Below are positions 24,623 to 35,582 of a stretch of DNA of 64,000 bases, in pieces. Location: contig NC_060966.1 of NCBI RefSeq assembly GCF_910589235.1, positions 2,604,001 to 2,668,000 of the forward strand, read 5' to 3'. Under the pieces are notes generated by a model. The model had not been told where the DNA came from. It did not search any database and saw only the letters and a program-made list of their open reading frames with translations. The number at the start of each line of letters is the position of its first letter. Position 1 is the first letter of the stretch. The DNA is from Vespa crabro. Its lineage: Eukaryota; Arthropoda; Insecta; Hymenoptera; Vespidae. The translations under genes and the position numbers were made by a program.

Positions 24623-25115
24623 CCTCTCTCTCGTGTTGTCGTCAAGTACTTATATACATAAATAATGCACTGCTCTCCGTTGAATATCTGTCCCAATCTT
24701 TTTTCGATATACTGCCACGGAATATTATCGATTTCGATAGTTTCGATATACATATAGTTTGAAGATCCAGCTCTCGTGCTACCCACAGTAGTGATACGAG
24801 TGCGGAGTCTAATATTTCGTCGTTCAGCATTATATTATTTGTTTGTTTGACGAGTAGAGATATTAGGTTTTGTTTACCATAGTTGGTTACTTTCGAGCGA
24901 CCTAGCGTTAAACCTTTATATTGTGGGAGTTTACCTATTCTGGCCGAATGTTTTGCTCCTTCACTACATGGTGTTCCGCGTATAGTGACGAAGATCGCTA
25001 AATTATCTCTATTAGAAAAAAGTTGGTCACGTGATTCTATTAGATTCCGTGAATTACTATACATTTCCTCTAAATGAGGCGGCATAACGTACGGATATGA
25101 GGCAGAATCGAACAT
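24171..25115 (-). pseudogene. Gypsy integrase region, truncated
   Basis: The first part (25,115-24,642) has the N-terminal text of gypsy integrase regions, such as AIFVTIRGTPCSEGAKH and LTLGRSKVT. After a CT microsatellite (24,580-24,632) and a frame change, 24,473-24,171 carries the end of the zinc-binding domain (NCLKCQ) and the first catalytic-core block with SMDIVGPLPQTPRRN, whose aspartate is the first of the D,D-35-E triad. The rest of the core, with the second aspartate and the glutamate, is missing. The related fragment at 47.6 kb seems to share this junction. Confidence 0.75.
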
Positions 25116-25189
25116 ATTTTCCGAACTAGTGTTTGAATCGTTGTCCCTTTGACTAGGGTGGAGAGATATATTCGAACCTTTATGCGTAT

Positions 25190-26700
25190 CTAATGCCGCC
25201 GAATTCCTACTGGCGATTCTTCTCTCAATTTTTTTATTTGTTCGCTCGTTTCCAACCTACTTGAATATGGGTATTCGTCGGAGGATGTCTCATTCGACGG
25301 ACGAATGGGTAGAATCTGTTTAGCTTCAAGAAGATTCCTAGATAGTGCGTCCGCATTAGTGTTAGCGGTTCCTGCTTTATAAATGATTTTGAAGCTATAC
25401 TCAGCTAGTTTTAAAGCCCATTTTGTTAGCCGAGAAGTTAGATCTTTAACTGCTTTTAACCACACTAAGGGTTTCTGGTCGGTAAATAAATTAAATTCTC
25501 GTCCTTACAGATACTGACGGAAATAATGTAATGCGTAGACTATAGCTAATAGCTCTCTTTCGATTGTTGAATAGATCCTTTCAGCTTGGTTCAACGACCT
25601 TGAGCAATACGAGATTGGAAGGTCTTTGTCGATAGGGCCCTGACTAAATACGGCGCCGATTGCATATCCCGACTCATCCGGAGTTACATTGAACTATTTT
25701 GTAAAATCAGGATATTGCAAAATGGATTCTCGACACAATGCGTCCCAGAAAGAAGTGAATGGGTTATCCTGTACTTGGTTCCACGTGAAGGTTACCTTCT
25801 TTTTAGCAGGTCCGTAAGTGTTTTCGCTAATTTGGAAAAATCTGGTATAAATCATCGATAGTGTCCAGTAAGTCCTAAAAACTGGCGAATGTTCTTATTG
25901 TTTCGCGGTCATGAGAACTCTTTGACCGCTTCGAGCTGTTTGGGATCTGGCTTTACTTCACCTTTGCCAATTATGTGGTCTAAATACAGTACCTATTTTT
26001 TTTAGAAATTCGAATTTATCTGACTGTAATTTTAAATTGGCTAGTCTCAGCCGCTGTATTAACTATCTGAATTTAATTTCGTGTTCCCGAAGTGATTTCG
26101 CGTACAGACCACGTCATCCAGATAAACAAACATATCTTCGCCTTGGAGAACTGTTAGAACAAGGTCCATAAGACGATGAAATGTTACAGGTGCATATTTG
26201 AGGCGGAATGGCATACGATTAAATTCGTAGTGTCAATGAGGCTTCGAGAATATTATCTTTTGCCTATCTTCTCGATGCATTTCGAACTGATTAAAGCCCG
26301 ACTTGAGGTCGAAAATCGAGAAATACTTTGCAGATCTAAACTATCTAAGATTTCTGTAATATTAGGTAATGGGTACGCTCCCCGTATCATTTTCTCGTTC
26401 AACCCTCTGTAATTTATTATTACTCGCCACTTTGGGTTTCCCTTCGAATCTGCTTTCTTGGAAACTACACAGATAGGTGAATTGTACGGCATGATTATTG
26501 ATGGCAGGATTATTTCATCTGTTATGAGTTCTTTCGTTTATTTATCAATTTCTTTTTTGTAGATAGGCAGAAATCTATATTGTTTAGTATGTATTGGTAT
26601 CTTGTCCGTTGTTATAATTTGATGGTTTATAATTTTGGTGCTTCCTAATGATTCTCTAGGCAGGTGAAAATAATCCGCACTGATGGCTAGTAGTCTTTCT
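25190..26700 (-). pseudogene. Gypsy reverse transcriptase and RNase H, broken
   Basis: RT motifs are seen in several frames: NPKWRVIINYRGLNEK (26,492 downward), then the catalytic-strand motif FSIFDLKSGFNQFE in another frame near 26,310, and an intact YLDD box at 26,113-26,124. RNase H follows, with FGAVFSQGP, SRSLNQAERIYSTIERELLA and TDQKPLVWLKAVKDL (to about 25,190), ending in the usual NTNADALSRN tether. At least one frameshift in RT and stops between RT and RNase H prevent a product. Confidence 0.85.
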
Positions 26701-27239
26701 ACGTTTTCTCTTTTCTCTTTATTTAGGTGTTCGAGTATTAGAAAAGATCGTACCTGCTCTATTTTTACCCTTACGTTTATGTGTTTTCCTTTCTATTTGA
26801 CCGGTAGTCTCGGTAAGTACAGAAACGGCAGTTACAGCCTTAATAGATGCGATCGGAAACCCTTCTCCTAACTTTTTACTTCCTCGACCCACTGACTTGG
26901 CCTTACTTAGGTCGTGGATCTCGCACCGCTGAAGTTTTAAAGTGGGAACTATTAGGTCGAAATCTCTTTCCGTAGTATTAATGATCTTGAGACACGCCTG
27001 ACCTCGGTCATTCTTGACTAACGCATCTCCTATTAATATATCCGGGAGAGTGATCGCGAATTACTTCCCGATCTATGAACAGAATTTCCCTATCGGATAG
27101 CTCTAATGATTCCTTGGAGTTATTTACGTTCGCGCCAATTTCTCCAAGGAATTATTTGCCTAATATACCGTCCTGATAGGATAGGCAGGGTCCACTACTT
27201 GGAAGCTTTTAAGTTTATTGAGGAGATCTATTATAATAG

Positions 27240-28892
27240 AGCCTTATGTAGATATGTGGTTGCTAGTTATTCCACTAATTCTTATACCTTCTTCCTCATT
27301 CACTGCCATTCCGTTTCTGATAGCGTTTGCTTGGACGATGTTCACTTCTGAACTCGCATTTTTCATGAATTTGCTTTGTCCGTGGAAAATTGCCGATTTA
27401 AAAAATATCGTAGGGGCTTTGGCTATTGGGCAATAATTATCCACATTCAATCGTCGGTGCAGGTTGCTATCATGGCCTGATTTGGACGAACATACTTGGT
27501 CGCCGGATCGCCCACATTGTTGCAGGTCGGGCCGCCTTCGGCGGTTCCCGACGCGGACGCGCCTAAATTTCGGCGAATATAGTCAAATGCCCTTTTCCAG
27601 CATTCGTTTGCCGAATGTCCTGTTCGGTTACACTAATCACATATTTTCTTAACCTTCGGGCTAGCGGGACGCGACACGTTCCTTTTAGAATCTATCTTAA
27701 GGTTTTCCTCTTTGGAGGTGTTGTTAACCCTTTCGTTTGGCGCTCGAGTCGGGCGATGATTCTCTTGCGCGTGGGGAAGGACTAGCTGCAACTATCGTGT
27801 ACGTAGTTGGCCGCGAGGTAGACCAGCATTTCGCGATTTGATGTCCCCATTTTCCGCACAACTCACATTTCGATTCCTTGACAGCTATCGTTCGAATGGC
27901 TATAGTCTTATACCTGTTAGGGGATTCAGCCCTTTCCTGATCTCGTGCGACCACTTGAGCAATACGTATGAGAGCGTTCGATGCGGAAATGAAATCGTAG
28001 TATCTCTCCATAATAAGCGGGATTCTAAGTTCCGGCGGTAACCCGTTTAGGAAGCTATTTAATACCTCGATTTCTATCTTATGCTTTTCCTCGGAAGGAA
28101 TTCCATTAGCCGGTTTTGATTCTCCTTCTATGATGGCCTGTCTTAAATCGTGCAACCTGCCTATGTAGTCTAGGACGTACTCGCTCGATTTCTTATAAGT
28201 GCTACTGAGTAAGCCTTTGTAGTAATTCACTGACCTTGAGGATTGAAATGCTGCCTTTAAGATCTCTCTTAGTTTTTCTACCTATCCCTGATGGGATCTC
28301 TTCGAAGAGTCCCATGGCTCGTTTACATGCGCGCGTAAAGCGAAGAACGGGCATATTGTGTCCAGCCGAAGTTAGGTATGCTTTCTGTTATGTCTCTCAA
28401 TTTGAGCTGTGTCATTTTCAGTCTGGGTGCAGCCATCGGTCTGTATTGTACATGTTGCCTACTTCCCGATTCATTACTCAATTTCCTTTTCAATTAGTCG
28501 AGTTCTCGCCTGAGGATATCGATATCGAATTGCAGGTTTGAATCGCTTCTGGAAGAGCAACCACTCCCTTCGCGACTAGTTGGGGTATGTCTAGAGAAGT
28601 GGTTACCCTCTTGTATTTCATCGATAATTAAGAATCCATCCCATTTATCTAAATCGCGTTCGCGGCGAATTAGTAGTTATTCTCTTTCTTCCAATTCTAT
28701 TTTTTTCCTATATAGAGTAGCATTCTATTGATTGATATGCCTTTTCATATTGGCTAACTGTTCGAAGGAAGAAATTTCGTTCATAACATCTTGAAGGCTT
28801 TGTTCGCGGTGTAATAACGCGCTTTCGTAGCTTATACTCTCTTTTTTGGTAAAGCTTACATCCGTTAAAGGAGATTCACGTGACGAAAACAT
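27240..28892 (-). pseudogene. Gypsy gag and protease region, broken
   Basis: Gag probably starts at 28,892 (MFSSRESPLTDV). The capsid part (28,230-27,724) includes YVLDYIGRLHDLRQAI and ends in a CX2CX4HX4C zinc knuckle (CELCGKWGHQIAKC). A second knuckle (near 27,640-27,600) carries a TAG at 27,633-27,635 between its first two cysteines. Protease follows (27,450-27,244). The position expected for the active-site DTG reads NAS (27,351-27,359) before SEVNIV, so the catalytic aspartate is lost. Confidence 0.8.
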
Positions 28893-29120
28893 TTTGCTTG
28901 CTTGTGAAGAAAAATAGGGATTAACAACAAAAAAGAATTGGAAATATGAATGAATATAATGTGACGTCAACAGTTGGGTCTTGAATGGCTGCAGAGTAAC
29001 CGAAGTGCCTGCAGCCTCGCAATTACACCTAACTAATCCGCCTCTTTTTCGGTCAATACTTTTGGAATCTTACCAATGGAGCGAGGCTCTTTTTTCGTCC
29101 TTTTTCTTCATAATACGGTA

Positions 29121-29134
29121 GTCAAACTGCGCCA
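29121..29134 (-). other. Probable primer-binding site of the gypsy element
   Basis: On the minus strand TGGCGCAGTTTGAC lies about 240 bp upstream of the gag start. TGGCGCAGT is the complement of the 3' end of a tRNA-Ser, the primer type used by several insect gypsy-group elements. The 5' LTR should lie just above 29,136; a TATAAA-like box on the minus strand near 29,300 would fit its promoter. Confidence 0.5.
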
Positions 29135-29399
29135 GGAAAGATTTTCTTGAACATACTTATTCAATGAAATGATGAGAAAGGCTCCGAATATCATTCCTCG
29201 CGTCTATATTTCTTTCGTGGGTTTCTACTACTGACCCCTGAATTGGTTCCTTCTTGTTATCGATAACTGTGGACGTCTTATTTCTTTACTACGTGTTTTA
29301 TAGATAGTTCTAAATAATTTATTAACTACAAACTGCAAATGATTATTCTAATGGAAAAAATAGAGAAGAAACAAATGAAAAATGATATAATTCTATAAT

Positions 29400-30060
29400 C
29401 ACACGTATTCGTGCTTATAAGGGTTTCTCTTTTTTAAAGTGTCTTTCATAGTTTCTGGCTGACCCACACACGAAGACATGGCGATAATAATGTAACGGTG
29501 AATTTATGAACATGATTAGAAATTTAATAGATTAGTCTCGATTGTTAGTGAATATCCAAAGACAATTAATTTCAGACAAGGTTTCAATTACTCTATGGTA
29601 AAGAAAGCAATAACGAAGAAAATTTATGAGTGCATGCTTTCCATTATCAATATTTATATTACTCCATTTAGTATTTGAGATGTATATTTAAGTGTCCTTG
29701 CTAAAACTGAAATGTTATGAAAAAATAGAGGCTGGAAAAGAAATTGCAAAATCATAAAGAATATTTTATATTTGCATCGGAAAGTGTTAAGCGGAAATTT
29801 ATTTCGATTTGCATGATTTTCATACGTTTCATATCAGAATTGGTTTAAAATGATGACAGTTATTGAGTCTGTATATAAATATTATAATAGAATGGCTCAT
29901 TAGATTAAAAGTATTTTTTAAGTACGAATACTCAATGACAAAACTTTGATGATGACTGATGCGTTAGGCTTGCGACAAATGTATAATTTAAAAGATATTT
30001 TGTTATGGTCAATTTGCAGAAATGTGTGTTTCAGCAAATGAAGATATTTAATTAGATGCT
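29400..30060. other. Spacer, no gene seen
   Basis: AT-rich sequence between the gypsy element and the right arm. No coding or repeat signal was recognised. Confidence 0.5.
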
Positions 30061-30287
30061 ATGTGTATGACAATAATAATTTATAAAAATTTTAAATATA
30101 ACAATAATAACGATCTTCAAGGTGTATAATAATACATAAATATTACATAAAGTTATATGAAATCACAAGTAGACGGATTTTATTTTATACAGACAATATT
30201 ATGATTCTACTACAGATTGTATGTTATTACTCACAGAATTCATTATGTATAAATATATTAATTATGTATTAAATATATATATATATA

Positions 30288-30379
30288 TTTCTTATAAGTG
30301 CTACTGAGTAAGCCTTTGTAGTAATTCACAGACCTTGAGGGTTGAAATGCTGCCTTTAAGATCTCTCTTAGTTCTTCTA
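30288..30379 (+). mobile_element. 92-bp gypsy gag fragment in the B' 3' flank
   Basis: The segment matches 28,189-28,280 of the gypsy gag region over 92 bp with about 3-4 mismatches, in the same strand orientation. It sits inside a TA-rich tract just past the B' stop codon. The equivalent place beyond gene B has no such insert. The lack of any LTR or terminal structure suggests it was copied in during break repair rather than transposed. Confidence 0.8.
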
Positions 30380-30431
30380 ATATATCTGAATATATATATA
30401 TATATTCATGCATGCATATTATATGTTTTAA

Positions 30432-33140
30432 TTAATTTCTTCTTTCAAATTTTAATCTTATTGGTTTTGCCGGTTTTAATGTGAGGCTTATCTTTAAACC
30501 TATTTCTGCAATTCCTATTGGATTATTTATTTTAATTAAAAATCTTTTTATCAGCAAAGCGATTACTGTTGCCACCTCTATTATAGCGAAATGTTGACCT
30601 AAAAAAGTAAAATCAATTGTAAATGCAATTTATTTTTGAATTCTCTGGAATATACTCTCAAATAATCTATAGGAGTATGCAATTACCTATGCAATTTCTT
30701 CGACCGTAACTAAATGGAAAGTAATACGTAGAACAATTCCTTTCCGGTAGGAACCTATCGGGATCAAATACTAATGGCCGTGGCCAATATTTCGCACTTC
30801 TATGTAGTTTATAGATGAAAAATAATACTGAACATCCTTTCGGTATAGTCCAATTTTTAGTAACTTAATATAATTAATAAATAAATATTAGTACTGTATA
30901 ATACGTTCATATTATTAATAATGAAATATAAAACGTAAAACAATGAGAAGATGTGTCTAAAATTATGTTGCATGTAGAGCTACCTTTTATATCATGCGTT
31001 ACTTTCCGGCCGAAAACAGGACCTGCAGGAAATAGACGTAATATTTCCTTTATCACACGTTCCAAAAGTTTCATAATTTTAATATCATTATATGTCATTG
31101 GAACATATTTTGGATCGTCCGAGCAGTAAATTCGATTAACTTCCTCATATACTTCGTCCTTTGTGATCGAAGATTTGGAAGACATGATAAGAAATTAATA
31201 TGAATATAATTTACGTCGAATGCGTAATGACAAATTATTAAGAAAATGTTATATATACGTACTTGAATTTCCCGGAATGTTGCAAGCATTAAGAGGACAA
31301 AGCTAATGGTTGTGGCTGAAGTTTCGCTTCCCTGAAAGTAATATACAGTTTTCCTTAATTGTCATTAATAAAAAAAATGTTATTGCAATTAAAAATAATA
31401 AATACGACTTACAGCTATAATTATTGTATTCATTTCATCGCGAATATCTTTCTCCGTATATACTTCTCCTTCGTTTGAAAGCTCGAATAAAAAATCGAAA
31501 AGTGTCTTCTGTTTTTGTCCTTGAAAGATGAACAAGAATCTATCATTAATAAATGAAAAGATTGAAAACTAAATTTTATTAAAGGTATAATGCTTATTTT
31601 TACCTAATTTTTCCGTCGTCAATTCCCGATTAATTTTACTTGTTAACATAGATTCCATTTTCTCTTTCATCATCTTTGGGAAAAAAAATTACGATATGTA
31701 TAGAAAATATTATATTAGAATTTTTTAATTTTGAAAAGAAGTAATGCAATTTAAAAATTATTTGCATTAATGGTACCCTGTTTGTTACGTTATCCAGACA
31801 AGCCACGCACGCCTGAAATTTCATTCCACTAGCAGTGTTATAAAAAATTATGTTCGGATGTAACCATAATTTAACGATTCTTTCTATTGATATATCCATC
31901 AAACTGAAAGTTATGAAAATGTTAGATATTCTGTTATACATAATATATTACCAAAATAAAAGTATCATTATTACTACCATTTTATTGATTCAGCTAATTT
32001 ACAATCCGGATTTGTCAGCGAATTTAGTTGCGTATCCAGCGTGACATCTTCAAATTTAAAGTTTAGCAGAATTATAGTAAATTCAAACAAATGTACATAA
32101 ATTTTATAGACATTAAAAGTTTCTAAATTAAAATACCATATATTATATCCAAAGTACAGCGAAAGACATAATCAAAAATGTCTAATTCTCCTCCAACAAA
32201 AGTTTCCAATTTTTCCATTAATGCGATAGAATGATTAATAAATACATCTATATGTGACTTTATATTTTTCATAAGGAACATTTTATTTAAAACTTTTCGA
32301 TGTGAATCCCATACTGATGCTAAAATCAAATCAAAAGGAAAACAATTAGTGTTTAATTTACATATTTCACTTATTTTACATAATTTACATATTACTTTAA
32401 TTTACATATTTTATTTAATTTGTTCGTCTATACATAGAAAATATCTTTTACATATTCATATAATATATTCATTTGTATGTGTAAGTAAAGGAGAAAAAAT
32501 TTTTTTCTATTCAATTTCATAAGATTAAATGTTACAAAAAAGAATATATTAGAAAGTACATACTTAATATAATTATTTTTGTACTAGTAAACAATGTGGA
32601 AGATATATACTTCACCTGGAGCAGTTAACAATCCATTGCTCACAACAGGTTTCAATTTTTCATATTCCTCGCTCTTATCAGTAATATTTGGACTATTGAC
32701 TACAGTCTTCCGAAAAAAAATAAAAATACAAAATGAAAAGATTATGAATTTATTAAAAATTATTAAAATAATGTGAATAAATCTTACCTTGATATATTCA
32801 GGATTTTCCACTATTACAAGTAATTTCGCGCCTATCCATACACGCCACAGTAATTGATAATTCTTACCAAGATTTATTATTTGTTTAAATATAGCTAGAA
32901 TAGAGATTATAAATAATTATTGTATGAAATACTTAAATATAAAAGAATTTATGATATAAATTTACCTGTTGTGTCACCAATAAACAGATGAGCATTTCCT
33001 ATTATAGGAAATGCTTTTGGTCCAGGAATGCCGTTGATAATATTAAACGTATGTAATTTATTTAAAAAGTATTCTACTATTCCATAGTATAATCCAAATA
33101 AAATTGTTAGAATAATAATTAATATTACGGTGAAATACAT
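30432..33140 (-). CDS. Cytochrome P450, CYP4 family (gene B'), 12 exons, intact
   Basis: Mirror copy of gene B. Exons: 33,140-32,966; 32,894-32,788; 32,706-32,616; 32,319-32,137; 32,047-31,978; 31,903-31,777; 31,673-31,604; 31,519-31,413; 31,331-31,263; 31,158-30,984; 30,863-30,687; 30,598-30,432. Every splice site is GT-AG and the 505-codon frame is open. It keeps the PGPKAFPIIG hinge, I-helix GSETSATT, KEILR (ExxR), NPDRF-region text DPDRFLPE and heme loop FPFSYGRRNCIG. Exon 4 is identical in protein to B. The last exon from about codon 20 (IKINNPIGIAEIGLKISL) follows pseudogene A rather than B, so that part looks converted. The C-terminal change may alter the substrate channel's beta region; this is inference. 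Confidence 0.92.
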
Positions 33141-33570
33141 GATGAATTGTATCAATAGGAATATATATAAACAACTTAAATATAATGAAAATAATCTTAT
33201 ATCCCTAATAATAATTGTTGAGATTTACAGATAATTTGATAGCACCACTCAACGACTTTTACTACACTTCCGTCCTTACAGAAACTGAGGATGGAATAGA
33301 AAAGCGAGGAATATTTAAAGAAAACATAAATCTGACTTTGCTCACGTGATTACCGCTTACATCTGGCATTTCACTTTTGATTGGATAAGAACAATCTAGA
33401 AAGATCGGAGATGTCACCAAAATTTGATTCTGTCCCCACTTCTTATTAATAGAAGAAATGCGATAACTGAACATTGATTTATAAACCGGTTATAAATTAA
33501 TTTTTTATTGGAATGACGAATATCTTATAAATACGATATTTATTCGCTTTTTGTATATGTTATGTATATG

Positions 33571-33609
<39 letters not shown>

Positions 33610-33959
33610 TCATATACATGTGTGTATATGTATATAATAATAATGTGTTACTGGAATCTGAAATCAGCATATGAGTATTTATTTAATATAATATGCTTCA
33701 ATACACTTATCAAACCCACAGTCATATGCCATGATTCGATTAAATGAAATAAAAAGACGTTGCATTCTGTTTATTGAATAAATATCAAGGTGACCTTAAT
33801 TAGCTATAATTATAATAAATTGCCTATAATTATAATAAATCGCCTATGTTATCGATCATGTTAAAAGCGTAAAAAAGCGAATGAATATGAATGAAGATAT
33901 TGGAAAAGAATCATAGAAATTATAGATGACTTTAACATGAGAGATAATGACAAATCTAA

Positions 33960-34390
33960 TGATTTTTAATATAACATGAAAAAAAAATCAATAATTCACG
34001 TAACGCGGGATTGTATCATTTGTTACATTCTCCCATCGATTAAATTTACGTTCGGTCTGGAGAAGGAAACCTATAAAGGACACATTTTTCAGTTGGTACA
34101 AATTTATATAATAATTTTAATTTAAAGGAGTATATTTAAGAATTTGAAAATTAGTAATAAAAATGATATTGAATTGACTTATCAATTAATTATTAATTAT
34201 ATCAAATCATTTCAAATTATGAGGGATTAGTGTATGATTTTTGATTTATGCAGTTAGTACGTATTTATTTTGCATACATATTATCAATTACTACGCATAA
34301 AATTCCTTACCATTGATAAAAATATAAAATATAAAATATAAAATAAAAGGAACATATAAAAGATGTAGAAAAATTTATAAAAATATGAAT
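33960..34390. repeat. Single copy of the inversion-flanking repeat (right arm)
   Basis: Corresponds to both 15,326-15,775 and the reverse complement of 17,380-17,815. Only one copy is present in this arm, between B' and the LINE scrap, which indicates the arrangement before the left-arm inversion. Confidence 0.75.
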
Positions 34391-34482
34391 ATACTTATAA
34401 AACTTGAATCTTTGTTATGAAGCAATTACGTTTAATACTATACTATAATCCATTACTCGGTACTTTGTGATTCTTTATTCTT

Positions 34483-34710
34483 TTAATCGCGCTGTTTTAC
34501 TTTTAAAATTGTCAGTTCGTTAATCATGTGAAACTCAAGATTCTCTATTTCCCGTTTACATTCAAATTCAACATTCAATAAGCAATCTAAATAATTTTTC
34601 CGAGTATGTAGTACTCCATTTGAGTCAGTAATAAAATTATCGTTCTCATCATTCACCATTTCCGTTCTATCATGGAATCCTTTTAGAAAATTATTTATCA
34701 CATTGCACAT
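34483..34710 (-). pseudogene. LINE coding scrap, right-arm copy
   Basis: Same 5' text as the 15.87-kb copy (MCNVINNFLKG, NYLDCLLNVEF) but with 12 bases missing, removing the TAEA residues. It lies upstream of A' exon 1 on the opposite strand. Confidence 0.5.
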
Positions 34711-35582
34711 ACCACGGACGTTACTGCTTTGAAGATTTTTATTTATTTCTTGTCCTTTTTATATATATTACTATTTTTTATACTTTTAATAATAATATTA
34801 TTATTAGTAATATTGTTATGATCCGACGTAGAGAAGTTTGAAGTGAACTCGGAACTAGATGGCCGTCTCTAGACATACATTAGAAATTTTGACACGTAAA
34901 CATCGGTTGTCATCCGTCTTCTACGGTAACCCGAACTAAGGGAACGTTCAGAAATATCTGAATATTTTATTAAAAGAGTTAATCTGTTAAATTGTTTATT
35001 GTAAATAAGTTGTTATTTTGGTAAACAAAGTTTTTTTTTGTTTTAACGTGTGGTTGCACATAACAACATACAGTCTATAATTTATTTTTAATATCTGTGT
35101 TTATTATCTAATGTTCTTGAAGAATTAAAACTGGAAATTCTTTTTTTTCTTATGAACAAGATAAATAATGATTATTGAAGTAAAAATACATATTAAAGTA
35201 AGAAACGAATGAAAATGTAATTACACAAATTAATTATCAACCCAATGAAGAACCAAATGAATAAGATTTTATATGTCAGTGCTGTTGTCGCATTTATAAT
35301 TTTTATAAGTTGTGTAATAACTTAATTATTATCGAGCGATCGTGCAAAAGAAATGTTTATGTAAGCAAATTCCAATTGAATGTACAAAGTCCATAGACTA
35401 CAATATTTAAATAACCAGTGCTTCCCTCTTCATTCTTTGCTTTTACTGTTACGGCAGGAGAATCATAATAGTTGCATTGTGCAATCAGTGTGTCTGTAAA
35501 TTACAAAATTTATAACCATAATCGCTAGATTATATTTATTTTATTAAGTTATTTCCATACATTCTATTTGAATCAGTTCATC

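Larger units (their letters stand above)
23100..29400 (-). mobile_element. Ty3/gypsy LTR retrotransposon, decayed
   Basis: Reading on the minus strand, the order is a primer-binding-like site (29,134-29,121), gag (28,892 to about 27,460), protease (about 27,450-27,240), reverse transcriptase (about 26,700-25,950), RNase H (about 25,720-25,190) and integrase (25,115 to about 24,171). A GC-richer 3' region follows to about 23,100. This gag-PR-RT-RH-INT order defines Ty3/gypsy. Frameshifts and stops occur in every domain and the integrase core is cut short. No pair of matching LTRs could be identified by eye, so both ends are approximate. It fills the centre of the palindrome. Related debris lies at 47,590-48,540. 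Confidence 0.85.

Noticed and set aside
24883..25077. Plus-strand frame in the gypsy integrase region
   Set aside because: Antisense of the integrase-coding sequence; similar plus-strand frames at 26,176, 27,106, 27,838 and 28,236 were rejected for the same reason.
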